From NCBI GenBank assembly GCA_046074525.1, contig JBJTOK010000047.1, positions 12,108 to 76,107 on the forward strand: a stretch of 64,000 nt of DNA. The letters run 5' to 3'. Origin of the DNA: JAHEZL01 sp046074525 (GTDB taxonomy: Bacteria > Bacteroidota > Bacteroidia > Flavobacteriales_C > GCA-002722245). Position 1 is the first letter of the stretch. Each line of letters begins with the position of its first letter. Below the pieces are notes generated by a model that was not told the DNA's origin, did not search any database, and saw only the letters and a program-made list of their open reading frames with translations. A program made the position numbers and the translations under genes. This document shows positions 22,787 through 32,337 of the stretch, in pieces.

Positions 22787-23530
22787 TTAAATGACTTTTG
22801 CTTCTGTGTGTAATAAATTCACCAGCTCCTCTACGTTGTCGGCAGAAACCATTTTGCAGGCTGCTTTAGGTGCAGGTAAATCGAAGGTTTTGAATGTGGC
22901 ATTTCCTGATGCTGATCCAGGGATAACTGCCAGTGGTTTTGTACGGGCAGCCATGATACCACGCATATTTGGTATGCGGAGTTCACTTTCTTCTACCATG
23001 CCTTTTTGAGCGGCTGCGACAAGTGGGAGAGTGGACTTAACCACTTCCTTCCCACCGTCGATCAGCGTCTGCATAGTAGCAGTAGATCCGTCGATATCGA
23101 TTTTCACGCAAGGTGAAACAGAGTTTATTCCCAAGAGTTCGGCGAGCATGCCCGGAACGGCGCCACCGTTATAATCAATGGATTCGCGACCAGTGATAAT
23201 GAGGTCGAAACCTTTGTCTTTAGCATAATTAGCGATTTCAGTAGCCACCTGCAGGGAATCTGTAGGATCGGCATCGATTCTTACCGAATCATCGGCACCG
23301 ATGGCCAGGGCTTTGCGGATAACAGGTTCGGTGTCGGCGCGACCAACGGTAACGGTGGTCACTGTGCCACCTAAAGTTTCTTTAAGCTGCATAGCGCGGG
23401 AAAGACCAAATTCATCATAAGGATTGATAACAAACTGCACACCGGCAGTGTTGAATTTTGTGTTGCCGTCGGCAAAAGTGATTTTAGTTGTGGTGTCGGG
23501 AACACTGCTGATACATACAAGAATCTTCAT
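22787..23530 (-). CDS. etfB: Electron transfer flavoprotein beta subunit
   Basis: 247 aa. Partner of EtfA, binds AMP. Typical segments: ICISSVPDTTTKITF at the start, FVINPYDEFGLSRAMQLKE, and LIITGRESIDYNGGAVPGMLAELLG. First gene of etfBA. Upstream lies the long palindrome at 23641-23793, shared with the divergent pdhB. Confidence 0.97.
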   Translation of the reverse strand: MKILVCISSVPDTTTKITFADGNTKFNTAGVQFVINPYDEFGLSRAMQLKETLGGTVTTVTVGRADTEPVIRKALAIGADDSVRIDADPTDSLQVATEIANYAKDKGFDLIITGRESIDYNGGAVPGMLAELLGINSVSPCVKIDIDGSTATMQTLIDGGKEVVKSTLPLVAAAQKGMVEESELRIPNMRGIMAARTKPLAVIPGSASGNATFKTFDLPAPKAACKMVSADNVEELVNLLHTEAKVI

Positions 23531-23640
23531 AAATCGACTGTAGAATTAAGTTGTTCAATGATAAACTTTGGGGCTTTACGATGGGATGAAGAAAAGGTTT
23601 ACAAAATTGAGGGAAAATGAAGAAAAGAGCTTTGTTGGTT

Positions 23641-23793
23641 TTTTTGTGGCGTGGGTTTCCCTCTTGGAGAAGAGGGGTGTGAAGGCCTTTTTGCGCGGAA
23701 GCAGTGAGATGGAAACACCATAAGTGTCCATCTCACTGCTTACACACTTTCCAACGCACCCCTCTTCTCCAAGAGGGAAACCCACACCGCAAA
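23641..23793. repeat. Nested 150-bp palindrome between etfB and pdhB
   Basis: The outer arms are a perfect 29-bp inverted repeat (23651-23679 and 23757-23785) containing CCCTCTTGGAGAAGAGGG, which is itself partly self-complementary. Weaker pairing extends outward. An inner perfect 14-bp pair, AGCAGTGAGATGGA (23700-23713) with its complement (23727-23740), closes on AACACCATAAGTGT. It looks like a non-autonomous palindromic repeat; no coding sequence is present in the 347-bp gap. Confidence 0.88.
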
Positions 23794-23877
23794 AATCCCA
23801 CATATCAGCCCATCCATTCTTATTTATTACAGATAATTCCTATTTTAGGCCCCGCGTAGAAAAAAACCTAATAATAT

Positions 23878-24855
23878 ATGAGAGTAATACAATTCAGAGA
23901 GGCCTTGCGTGAGGCGCTTACAGAAGAAATGAGAAGAGATAAATCGGTTTATCTCATGGGAGAGGAAGTTGCAGAGTACAACGGTGCTTATAAAGTGAGT
24001 CAGGGAATGCTTGAAGAATTTGGCGAACAAAGAGTAATTGATACCCCTATTGCAGAGCTTGGTTTCGCCGGAATTGGCGTTGGTTCTGCAATGAACGGTC
24101 TTCGTCCGGTAATTGAATTCATGACCTTTAACTTCTCACTCGTGGCCATCGATCAGGTGATCAACAGTGCAGCAAAAGTATATTCTATGTCGGGTGGTCA
24201 ATTCAACTGTCCGATTGTTTTCCGCGGACCTACCGCTTCTGCCGGCCAGCTGGGTGCCCAGCACTCACAGGCTTTTGAAAGCTGGTTTGCCAACACCCCA
24301 GGATTGAAAGTCATCGTTCCATCTACCCCTTATGATGCCAAAGGCCTTTTGAAATCGGCCATCCGTGATAATGATCCTGTGATCTTCATGGAATCGGAAC
24401 AGATGTATGGCGACAAAGGTGAAGTGCCTGAAGGCGAATACCTCATTCCTATCGGAGTAGCAGATATTAAGAGAAAAGGAAAAGACGTGACCATTGTTAC
24501 GTTTGGTAAAATTGTTCACGTAGTGCTTGCTGCCACTGCCGAACTCGAAAAACAAGGCATCAGCGCTGAGGTAATTGATTTGAGAACTGTTCGTCCGATC
24601 GACTACGAGGCGATTTACGAGTCCATCAGGAAAACCAACCGCCTGGTAATTGTGGAAGAAGCATGGCCATTGGCTTCTATCTCCGGTGAAATCACTTATA
24701 AAGTGCAAAAAGAGGCTTTCGATTACCTCGATGCTCCGGTGCAAAGAATTACTTCCCGCGATGTGCCTCTCCCTTATGCCATGAACCTTATCAACGAGGC
24801 TTTGCCAAACGTGGAGCGTATTGTTAACGGAGTAAAGAGTGTATTATATAAGTAA
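23878..24855 (+). CDS. pdhB: Pyruvate dehydrogenase E1 component, beta subunit
   Basis: 325 aa transketolase-type subunit. Together with the alpha subunit it binds thiamine diphosphate and decarboxylates pyruvate. Typical segments: LMGEEVAEYNGAYKVSQGM, RVIDTPIAELGFAGIGVGSA, GQLGAQHSQAFESWFANTPGL (in parts), and IDLRTVRPIDYEAI. The alpha subunit and E2 are not adjacent, as often in Bacteroidota. A divergent neighbour is etfB. Confidence 0.96.
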   Translation: MRVIQFREALREALTEEMRRDKSVYLMGEEVAEYNGAYKVSQGMLEEFGEQRVIDTPIAELGFAGIGVGSAMNGLRPVIEFMTFNFSLVAIDQVINSAAKVYSMSGGQFNCPIVFRGPTASAGQLGAQHSQAFESWFANTPGLKVIVPSTPYDAKGLLKSAIRDNDPVIFMESEQMYGDKGEVPEGEYLIPIGVADIKRKGKDVTIVTFGKIVHVVLAATAELEKQGISAEVIDLRTVRPIDYEAIYESIRKTNRLVIVEEAWPLASISGEITYKVQKEAFDYLDAPVQRITSRDVPLPYAMNLINEALPNVERIVNGVKSVLYK

Positions 24856-24876
24856 AAAATAGAGTTGGAGGCATGA

Positions 24877-24907
24877 TTTGGTCAATTACATTAAATAATT
24901 AACTTTG
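24877..24907 (+). promoter_or_regulatory. Bacteroidota-type promoter of hppA
   Basis: TTTG at 24877-24880, 19 bases, then TAACTTTG at 24900-24907: a full consensus match. The hppA ATG is 46 bases further on. Confidence 0.78.
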
Positions 24908-24953
24908 CCGACCAATTTTGAAAACGAAAAATTATAACTAACAGTTCGAATTT

Positions 24954-27404
24954 ATGGAATCAATGATGATTTATGTGCCAATTGTTATGGCTTTGATAGG
25001 TTTAGCTTTCATGGCTATCAAAAGATCTTGGGTTTTAAAACAAGATGCTGGTGATGGTAAGATGAAGGAAATTTCAGAATACATTTACGAAGGTGCATTG
25101 GCTTTCTTAAAAGCGGAATATAAATTATTGACTTTCTTCGTAATTGGTGCCAGCATAGTATTGGCAGGTATCTCTTTTATCGTTCCTACCACACATATCA
25201 TGATCGTAATTGCTTTCATCTTCGGAGCATTTTTCTCGGCACTCGCCGGAAACATGGGGATGAAAATCGCAACCAAGACTAACGTTAGAACCACACAGGC
25301 TGCTCGTACCAGCTTACCACAGGCATTGAAAGTTTCTTTCGGTGGTGGTACTGTAATGGGCTTGGGTGTTGCCGGTTTGGCGGTTTTGGGATTAACTTCC
25401 TTCTTTATCTTCTTCTTCCATTATTTCATGGGCGGTGTTTGGGCGCCAGCTGAAATTGGCGGTGTTATGAAAACGCCAAGTGAATTGATGACAATCGTAT
25501 TGGAAACATTGGCTGGGTTCTCTTTAGGAGCTGAGTCTATTGCATTGTTTGCCCGTGTGGGTGGTGGTATTTACACTAAAGCTGCCGACGTTGGTGCTGA
25601 CCTTGTAGGTAAAGTAGAAGCTGGTATCCCTGAGGATGATCCGCGTAACCCTGCCACTATCGCCGATAACGTAGGTGATAACGTAGGTGACGTTGCTGGT
25701 ATGGGTGCCGACTTGTTTGGTTCTTATGTAGCAACAGTTCTGGCAGCCATGGTATTGGGTAATTATGTGATTACCGACATGGGTGGTGATATCGTGAAAG
25801 AAGGATATAATGGTATCGGACCAATCTTGTTACCAATGGCCATTGCAGGTTTTGGTATCCTCTTCTCTATCATCGGAACTTTACTCGTTAAAATCAAAGA
25901 CAATAGCGCTAAAGAAAAACAAGTACAGGGCGCATTGAACCTTGGAAACTGGGTTTCTATTGTATTGACCGCTATTGCTTGTTATTTCCTCGTAGATAAT
26001 TTATTGCCAGCAACAATGCAGATGGAATTCTTTGGAGAAGGAGTGAAAACAGTTTCTTCTATTAAGGTGTTCTTCGCTGCTATCGTTGGTTTGGTAGTAG
26101 GTGGTGTGATCTCTTCTGTTACTGAATACTACACTGGTTTGGGTACCAAGCCGGTTTTGAAAATCGTTCAGAAATCTGCCACTGGTGCCGGTACTAACGT
26201 TATCGCTGGTATCGCAACTGGTATGATTTCTACCTTCCCTACCGTATTGTTGTTCGCAGGTGCTATCTGGGCGTCTTATGCTCTGGCTGGTTTTTACGGT
26301 GTGGCTTTGGCCGCTTCTGCAATGATGGCTACAACGGCTATGCAGTTGGCGATCGATGCTTTCGGTCCTATCTCTGATAACGCTGGTGGTATCGCCGAAA
26401 TGAGCGAATTGCCTAAGGAGGTTCGTCAGCGTACAGATATTCTGGATTCAGTAGGTAACACTACTGCTGCAACTGGAAAAGGTTTTGCGATTGCTTCTGC
26501 TGCTTTGACTTCATTAGCACTCTTCGCTGCTTATGTGACTTTCACAGGTATTGACGGTATAAACATCTTTAAAGCTCCGGTTTTGGCGATGTTGTTCGTA
26601 GGTGGCATGATCCCGGTAGTGTTCTCTGCCTTGGCAATGAACTCTGTAGGTAAAGCTGCAATGGATATGGTGTACGAGGTTCGTCGTCAGTTCAAAGAAA
26701 TTCCAGGCATCATGGCCGGAACAGGAAAACCTGAGTACGGTAAGTGTGTGGAGATTTCTACTAAAGCTGCATTGCGCGAAATGATGTTGCCTGGTATTTT
26801 GACGATCGGTTTCCCTATTGCCATTGTATTGATAGGTAAGTTGGTTTACCAGGATAACAACCAATTGATTGCTGAAATGCTGGGTGGTTATATGGCCGGT
26901 GTTACTGTATCTGGTGTTCTTTGGGCTGTGTTCCAGAACAACGCCGGTGGTGCATGGGACAACGCTAAAAAATCATTTGAAGCTGGTGTAATGATCAACG
27001 GTGAAATGACTTATAAAGGTTCTGATGCGCACAAAGCTGCGGTAACTGGTGATACAGTGGGTGACCCTTTCAAGGATACATCTGGTCCGTCAATGAACAT
27101 TTTAATCAAATTGACTTGCTTGATAGGATTGGTAATTGCTCCTATCCTGGGTAGCGGAAATTCTGATGGCGCTGCTGCTGGTTCTTGCCACGGTAAAGAA
27201 ACTGTAGCTTGCTGCAAGAAAGAAGGTGAAGGCTGCAAAAAAGACGCTGCTGCTTGTCATGGTACTGAAGAAGCTGCTGCTTCCTGCCACGCAAAACAAG
27301 AGAAGCCAGCTTGCTGCCACAATAAAAAGGATTCTGTAACTACTATTGGTGGCGGAATGCATATTGAGCCTACACAACCTACATCACAAGAAGTTCATCC
27401 TTAA
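24954..27404 (+). CDS. hppA: Membrane pyrophosphatase with Cys/His-rich C-terminal tail
   Basis: 816 aa; couples pyrophosphate hydrolysis to H+ or Na+ transport across the membrane. About 16 hydrophobic segments. The active-site motifs are intact: DVGADLVGKVEAGIPEDDPR (in parts) and NPATIADNVGDNVGDVAG. GNTTAATGKGFAI has the Ala/Gly pair typical of K+-dependent enzymes. Most homologues end soon after the last helix; here about 75 extra residues follow ILGSGNSDG, with repeated SCHGK, ACCKK, GCKKD, ACHGT, SCHAK and ACCHNK, about ten Cys and four His in all. This tail looks metal-binding and is odd for the family. The gene is followed by a terminator at 27423. Confidence 0.96.
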   Translation: MESMMIYVPIVMALIGLAFMAIKRSWVLKQDAGDGKMKEISEYIYEGALAFLKAEYKLLTFFVIGASIVLAGISFIVPTTHIMIVIAFIFGAFFSALAGNMGMKIATKTNVRTTQAARTSLPQALKVSFGGGTVMGLGVAGLAVLGLTSFFIFFFHYFMGGVWAPAEIGGVMKTPSELMTIVLETLAGFSLGAESIALFARVGGGIYTKAADVGADLVGKVEAGIPEDDPRNPATIADNVGDNVGDVAGMGADLFGSYVATVLAAMVLGNYVITDMGGDIVKEGYNGIGPILLPMAIAGFGILFSIIGTLLVKIKDNSAKEKQVQGALNLGNWVSIVLTAIACYFLVDNLLPATMQMEFFGEGVKTVSSIKVFFAAIVGLVVGGVISSVTEYYTGLGTKPVLKIVQKSATGAGTNVIAGIATGMISTFPTVLLFAGAIWASYALAGFYGVALAASAMMATTAMQLAIDAFGPISDNAGGIAEMSELPKEVRQRTDILDSVGNTTAATGKGFAIASAALTSLALFAAYVTFTGIDGINIFKAPVLAMLFVGGMIPVVFSALAMNSVGKAAMDMVYEVRRQFKEIPGIMAGTGKPEYGKCVEISTKAALREMMLPGILTIGFPIAIVLIGKLVYQDNNQLIAEMLGGYMAGVTVSGVLWAVFQNNAGGAWDNAKKSFEAGVMINGEMTYKGSDAHKAAVTGDTVGDPFKDTSGPSMNILIKLTCLIGLVIAPILGSGNSDGAAAGSCHGKETVACCKKEGEGCKKDAAACHGTEEAAASCHAKQEKPACCHNKKDSVTTIGGGMHIEPTQPTSQEVHP

Positions 27405-27422
27405 GAAGGAGCTTACGATAAG

Positions 27423-27453
27423 AAAAGCCTCGGAATTTTTCCGGGGCTTTTTT
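27423..27453 (+). terminator. Rho-independent terminator after hppA
   Basis: AAGCCTCGG, a 7-base A/T loop, CCGGGGCTT, then a run of T. It lies 20 bases after the hppA stop. Confidence 0.88.
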
Positions 27454-27532
27454 GTTTCTCCAATCGTTATCCCCTCTAACGTCATTGCATTAGAGATTAA
27501 GAGGAGAAAGCATATTAGTGCTTTCGGGATTA

Positions 27533-27690
27533 TTTTGTATTCAAAAATGAAGCAACCTCCTTGTGGTTTTTCTCGCGTATGTCATCCTGAGGTACTCCGA
27601 AGGACCTATAGCCCTTCTTGTCATTTTCTCTTCTTTTCAAAGAAGCAAAGACTTTTAAGAGTGGGTCATCACCTTTTTCAAGAAGGAGTA
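27533..27690. repeat. Dispersed repeat ('GAAGCAACCTCC / GAAGGACCTAT' family), copy 1
   Basis: Holds AAAATGAAGCAACCTCC, CTCGCGTATGTCATCCTGAG and GAAGGACCTAT, then CAAAGAAGCAAAGACTT. The same blocks in the same order occur at 37478 and 61274, and inverted pieces at 54241. A further short piece (CATTGCGAGAAATTATTGTACTCGAAAA) lies at about 27780. With the terminator this accounts for most of the 433-bp gap before the next gene. Confidence 0.78.
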
Positions 27691-27837
27691 CCCGATGGGG
27701 GAGGTGGTTAATTTCAAAAAGTTATCCTTGCTTTCGAAGAGTTGCTTTGCTATATGGCAAAAGCACATGGGTTTTCCTCATTGCGAGAAATTATTGTACT
27801 CGAAAATTTGAAGCATTCCTATATCTTTAAGCGTGTT

Positions 27838-28263
27838 ATGGACTTAAAAAAACAGTATAGAAATGGTGTACTCCTTCCCGCCGGGATAGCTTTTCTAATA
27901 AGCATATTTTATGCTACATTCGATAATCAAGATTACGAAAGCGAGTGGTTAACCAGAGAAAGTGCTATATCAATATGTGTAATGTTTTCAGGTGTGTATT
28001 TGACTTTTCTTTGCTTACTTTCCTCCACGATTTTTCTTGTCAGAATAGAGAAAATCAGAAATAATGGATTTTGGATTTTATTGTCTTGGTTCCTTCTTCC
28101 ATTTAGTTTTATTGGGATTACAATCAATCATGAAGTTCAGTTTATGTTGAAATATGAAGGAGGGTTAAACAAGGGTATTATTCCGACATTAATAATGACT
28201 ATACCAATGACTGTTGGATTAATAATCTCATTTTATAATTACAATCGAAGTAGTAAAATTTAG
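27838..28263 (+). CDS. Hypothetical membrane protein, four TM helices
   Basis: 141 aa from the ATG at 27838 (MDLKKQYRNGVLLPAG); the frame is open further upstream, but that part lies in repeat-derived sequence. Four hydrophobic segments are visible (about residues 11-26, 45-68, 76-96, 112-133), with short charged loops. No family recognised. It is convergent with the Na/Pi symporter gene and stands between two repeat-rich gaps. Confidence 0.6.
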   Translation: MDLKKQYRNGVLLPAGIAFLISIFYATFDNQDYESEWLTRESAISICVMFSGVYLTFLCLLSSTIFLVRIEKIRNNGFWILLSWFLLPFSFIGITINHEVQFMLKYEGGLNKGIIPTLIMTIPMTVGLIISFYNYNRSSKI

Positions 28264-28299
28264 GGGGGGTGCTTCGGAGTTTTATGATAATAGTTGGGA

Positions 28300-29985
28300 C
28301 TAATTCCTATCGGTAACCGCTTCGCTTACCTTGATGATATAATCACCAATGCGCTCGCAATTAGAAAAGAGATCCTTGTAGTACATTCCGCTCTTGTAGC
28401 TGTAATCGCCTTTTTCCATGCTTTCGAGATGTTGGTTTTGCGCGTTGTCGCGGAGTTTATCGATTTCGTCTTCGGCAGAACGTGCTTCAGAGATAATCAC
28501 TTCTTCGTATTCGCTGCTAAGGTTGCGGATCATGATTTCAAAAGCCTTATCGAGTTGATCCAGCAGGGCATTGAGATTATCACGTTGCTCCTGTATGAAC
28601 CAAACCTTGCTTTCTTTCTTCCTTTCCATGATAAGGGCCATGCTATAGAAAATATCGCCTATTTGCTCCAGATCACCCACGATGCTTAATAAGCGGCGGA
28701 TTTCAAAGGAGTTTTCCTCGGTGAGTTCTCCTTGCGAAACCTTAGTGAGGAAGTTGGTGATTTCTTCATCAAAATTATCGGTGAGATCTTCATATTTCCT
28801 CATCTGCGTGATGAGATTTTCAAAGGCTTCATTTTCCTGTTCTTTCAGCAATTGGCGGAAAGAATCGTTCATTTTTTTGGTGAGGTCGGCGAATTTCACC
28901 AACTCTTTTTTCGCTTCCGAAATTGAAATTTCAGGGGAAGTCAGGAGTCCCGAATCAATGAATTCCAGGTGGTATTCTTCATCCATGTCGCCTTTCGATT
29001 TCACGGATTTTGTAGCCAGGTCGGCCAATGTAGGCAGCAGCCACATCATGATCAACACGTTGATGGCGTTGTATGAGGTGTGGAAAATAGCAATACCAAT
29101 TGGCGCTCCGCCGTGTGTGCGAATGTCATCTAGTCCGAGAATACTTTCACTGATATAATTGATTTCAGGGGCAACGAATGGCAGTAAAATAGAAGCCCAG
29201 CCTACGCTCACGATATTGAAAATAGTATGAATACGCGCTGCTCGTTTGGCATGAACATTACCGGCAACCGCAGTAATTTCGGTGTTGATGATGGAGCCCA
29301 GATTGTGGCCGAGAACCATTGCCAATGCAGTTTCAATAGGAATAATTCCTGTGAAAGCCAGTGTTTGTGTAAGAATAACAGCCACTGCCGTGGATTGCAG
29401 GATGAAAGAAAAAATGCCGCCAATCAGGATAAACGATAAAGTACTCAGGAAGCTTTCGCTGTTGTCCTGCAGGAAGGAATAAATTTCCAGCAAATCGGGA
29501 TGCGACACCGACAGTTTTAAAAAGGAAAGTCCGGTAAAAATAACAGCAAAGCCAACGATGATTTCGCCGATGAATTTCACTTTTTTCTTTTTGGCAAAGA
29601 GAAAAGGAACGCCCAAAGCAATTAAAGGAACAGCCACAGCCATATCCAGATTCATCCTGAAACCCAGTACGGCAATCATCCATGAGCTGATGGTGGTTCC
29701 CACGTTGGCACCCAGGATTACTGCTCCTGATTCAACCAGGGTAAGAATGCCCACATTCACCAAACTCACTGCTACTACTATTGTGGCAGAAGAGGATTGG
29801 ATCAACGCTGTGGTAAAGAAACCTTTAAATATCCCGCGGAATTTGGTCTCACTGGATGATTCAATAATACGTCGCAAACTATCGCCCAATACCTTTTGGA
29901 TGGCCTCGGTCATCATCTTCATTCCGAAGATGAGGAAGGCGAGGGAACCCAGGAGGAATAATATGTTCGACAGGTCGGAGTTCAA
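28300..29985 (-). CDS. Na/Pi cotransporter with C-terminal PhoU-like domain
   Basis: 561 aa. The N-terminal 330 residues carry two inverted Na/Pi-cotransporter repeats with the QSSSAT motif (GFFTTALIQSSSATIVVAV) and the matching FILQSTAVAVILTQTLAFTG. The C-terminal 200 residues are helical and PhoU-like (ERIGDYIIKVSEAV at the end). It imports phosphate with sodium, or exports it at high levels in some bacteria. The gene starts 3 bases after phoU stops and is the last of the pst-phoU operon, so a low-affinity carrier is made with the high-affinity one. Confidence 0.93.
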   Translation of the reverse strand: MNSDLSNILFLLGSLAFLIFGMKMMTEAIQKVLGDSLRRIIESSSETKFRGIFKGFFTTALIQSSSATIVVAVSLVNVGILTLVESGAVILGANVGTTISSWMIAVLGFRMNLDMAVAVPLIALGVPFLFAKKKKVKFIGEIIVGFAVIFTGLSFLKLSVSHPDLLEIYSFLQDNSESFLSTLSFILIGGIFSFILQSTAVAVILTQTLAFTGIIPIETALAMVLGHNLGSIINTEITAVAGNVHAKRAARIHTIFNIVSVGWASILLPFVAPEINYISESILGLDDIRTHGGAPIGIAIFHTSYNAINVLIMMWLLPTLADLATKSVKSKGDMDEEYHLEFIDSGLLTSPEISISEAKKELVKFADLTKKMNDSFRQLLKEQENEAFENLITQMRKYEDLTDNFDEEITNFLTKVSQGELTEENSFEIRRLLSIVGDLEQIGDIFYSMALIMERKKESKVWFIQEQRDNLNALLDQLDKAFEIMIRNLSSEYEEVIISEARSAEDEIDKLRDNAQNQHLESMEKGDYSYKSGMYYKDLFSNCERIGDYIIKVSEAVTDRN

Positions 29986-29988
29986 TGT

Positions 29989-30651
29989 TTATTTCTTTTT
30001 ATTGTGGCGTAAAACCTTTGCTTCGATGTAGAAAATAATTTCCTCAGCCATGTTTTTGGTGAGATCACCCATGCGTTCAATTTTTCGCAGTGCACCCATG
30101 AGGTAGAGGATTTCCTCTGCTTTTTCAGGTTGCGTTTTAATGAGTTCTATTGCCGTTTTTGTTGCTTTACGGTTGTACTCATTGAGAAGCTCGTCGAGGT
30201 TAAACACCTTTCTCGCCAGTGAAGGATCTTCCTGGCGGTAGGAATCCATGATGAGGGAAAACATTTGCAAGCAGCGGTCGCAAGCAGAAGCGAGGTTAAA
30301 TTTTTCAATGATTTCCTGAGGGAAAGCACCTGGGGAAATATTCACGTAAACAGCCAATCCTTCGGCATTATCACCGATTCGTTCCAAACTGTGATTCATC
30401 TTGATACAAGCCAGTACGAAACGCAAGTCGATAGCTACCGGATTGTATAGCGCCAGGATATTCTCGCAGTCGCGGTCGATTTTCAGCTCGGAAGCATTTA
30501 CACGTTTGTCATTGGCTACCACGTGGCTGGCCAAATCTTTATCGCTTTTCAAAATGGCCTCCTTGCTTTTCTCAATTTGAGAGTGTACCAGCTGAAGAAG
30601 TTCGAAAACTTCATTTTTCAATTGGACTAATTCTGATTCTAAATGCGACAT
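29989..30651 (-). CDS. phoU: Phosphate transport regulator PhoU
   Basis: 220 aa, full length, all helical with two repeats of the PhoU three-helix unit; SLERIGDNAEGLAVYVN and RKIERMGDLTKNMAEEIIFY carry the conserved E/D-R-x-G-D/N motifs that bind metal. It links the Pst transporter to the PhoR kinase and represses the Pho response when phosphate is plentiful. It lies 45 bases after pstB. Confidence 0.95.
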   Translation of the reverse strand: MSHLESELVQLKNEVFELLQLVHSQIEKSKEAILKSDKDLASHVVANDKRVNASELKIDRDCENILALYNPVAIDLRFVLACIKMNHSLERIGDNAEGLAVYVNISPGAFPQEIIEKFNLASACDRCLQMFSLIMDSYRQEDPSLARKVFNLDELLNEYNRKATKTAIELIKTQPEKAEEILYLMGALRKIERMGDLTKNMAEEIIFYIEAKVLRHNKKK

Positions 30652-30696
30652 AGTGTATTTTTAAAGTTCGTATGCAATGCCCGCCACGGCTCAGGA

Positions 30697-31470
30697 CTAG
30701 CCGAAGCGACCTGTGATATAGTTTTGTGTTCTTTCCTTTTCAGGATTGGTAAAAATCTTTTTTGTTTCATCGTATTCCACAAGGTCGCCCATGTAGAAAA
30801 AAGCTGTGTTGTCGCTGATTCTGCCAGCTTGCTGCATGTTGTGCGTAACAATAACGATGGTGTATTTTTCCTTGAGTTCCCAGATAAGATCTTCCACCTT
30901 TGAAGTTGATATAGGATCGAGGGCAGAAGCCGGTTCATCCATCAGGAGAATACTTGGTTCAAGCGCCAAAGCACGTGCGATACACAATCTTTGCTGCTGT
31001 CCGCCCGAAAGGGAAAGCGCCGATTTTTTCAAATCATCCTTTACTTCTTCCCACAAAGCCGATTGTTTGAGTGATTTTTCTACCGTTTCTTCAATCACTC
31101 TTTTGTTCTTGATGCCTTGTATTTTGAGGCCATAGGCCACATTTTCAAAAATTGATTTAGGGAAAGGGTTGGGTTTCTGGAATACCATGCCCACCTTTTT
31201 ACGGAGCTCTTCCACGCGGATCATCTTCTGGTAAATATCTTTCCCGTCGATGATGATATCGCCTTCTTTGCGGAAACCTTCCACATAGTCGTTCATGCGG
31301 TTGAAGGTGCGAAGGAAAGTGGATTTACCGCAGCCCGACGGACCGATGAAAGCCGTCACCGTGTTGGCTTTGATGGCCATGTTTACATTTTTGAGGACCT
31401 GTTTCTGTCCGTAGTAAACATTGAGGTTGATGGCCTCGAGTTTCTTTTCTTTGATGCTCAGTTTTTCCAT
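30697..31470 (-). CDS. pstB: Phosphate ABC transporter ATP-binding protein
   Basis: 257 aa. Walker A in FIGPSGCGKSTFLRTFNRMND, Q-loop region VGMVFQKPNPFPKSIFENVAYG (in parts), signature LSGGQQQRLCIARALA, and Walker B ILLMDEPASALDP are all intact. It powers PstC-PstA. It is 9 bases after pstA. Confidence 0.98.
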   Translation of the reverse strand: MEKLSIKEKKLEAINLNVYYGQKQVLKNVNMAIKANTVTAFIGPSGCGKSTFLRTFNRMNDYVEGFRKEGDIIIDGKDIYQKMIRVEELRKKVGMVFQKPNPFPKSIFENVAYGLKIQGIKNKRVIEETVEKSLKQSALWEEVKDDLKKSALSLSGGQQQRLCIARALALEPSILLMDEPASALDPISTSKVEDLIWELKEKYTIVIVTHNMQQAGRISDNTAFFYMGDLVEYDETKKIFTNPEKERTQNYITGRFG

Positions 31471-31479
31471 AAAAATATT

Positions 31480-32337
31480 TTACCACTTCACTTTTTTCTG
31501 CCATCTGTTGCGCAGATACACAGCGATACCGTTGAGTAAAAAAGTAATGCCTAATAAAACAATGATACCAGCAGCAGCATTCTTCGCAAATTCAGGATCG
31601 GGCCTGCTTATCCAGTCGTACACCTGCATGGGAAGTACCGTAAATTTATCCATCGGACCTTCGGGGATGTAGGTAATGTAAGCCGCAGCGCCAATTACGA
31701 TGAGTGGCGCAGTTTCGCCAATGGCGCGGGAAATAGCAAGAATAATACCGGTGATGATTCCTCCTGCCGAAGCCGGTAAAACCTGGTGCCATATTGTTTG
31801 CCAGGTGTTGGCCCCCATGCCGTAGGAAGCCTGGCGAATGCTATCAGGAACAGCTTTAAGCGCTTCACGTGTGGAAACAATAATGATAGGTAAAATCAGT
31901 AAAGCGAGCGTGCAGGCTCCGGCCAGGATACTGGTTCCAAAGTTCAGTGTGCGCACAAAAATCTGCAAACCAAGCAAACCATAGATAATGGATGGAATAC
32001 CCGCGAGGTTGGCGAGGTTGATTTCGAGAAAGCTCGCCAATTTGCTTTTCTTGGCATATTCCTCAAAGTAAATTCCGGCGGCAATACCAATCGGAATAGC
32101 GATAAGAGCGGTGAGTCCGAGAATCCACAAGGTGCCAATCCACGCAGGAAAAATCCCAGCTCTTTTTGGCCGGCTGGAAGGGAAATTAGTGAGGAAGTCA
32201 AAATCAATTTTATCCCAGCCTTTCATTACAATATCAATCAGGAAAATGAGGAGCATGATGATACCGAAGAGGGTACAGGCCATTCCGAAATAGCCAAACA
32301 GCTTGTCTTTAATTCTATTTTTTTCGGCGCTAGTCAT
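31480..32337 (-). CDS. pstA: Phosphate ABC transporter permease PstA
   Basis: 285 aa from the ATG at 32337 (MTSAEKNRIKDKLFGYFGMA); a longer frame to 32400 would run far into pstC and adds no recognisable sequence. Six membrane segments, with the ABC permease EAA-type loop around KAVPDSIRQASYGMGANTWQTIW (in parts). The start overlaps the end of pstC by 8 bases. Confidence 0.95.
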   Translation of the reverse strand: MTSAEKNRIKDKLFGYFGMACTLFGIIMLLIFLIDIVMKGWDKIDFDFLTNFPSSRPKRAGIFPAWIGTLWILGLTALIAIPIGIAAGIYFEEYAKKSKLASFLEINLANLAGIPSIIYGLLGLQIFVRTLNFGTSILAGACTLALLILPIIIVSTREALKAVPDSIRQASYGMGANTWQTIWHQVLPASAGGIITGIILAISRAIGETAPLIVIGAAAYITYIPEGPMDKFTVLPMQVYDWISRPDPEFAKNAAAGIIVLLGITFLLNGIAVYLRNRWQKKVKW

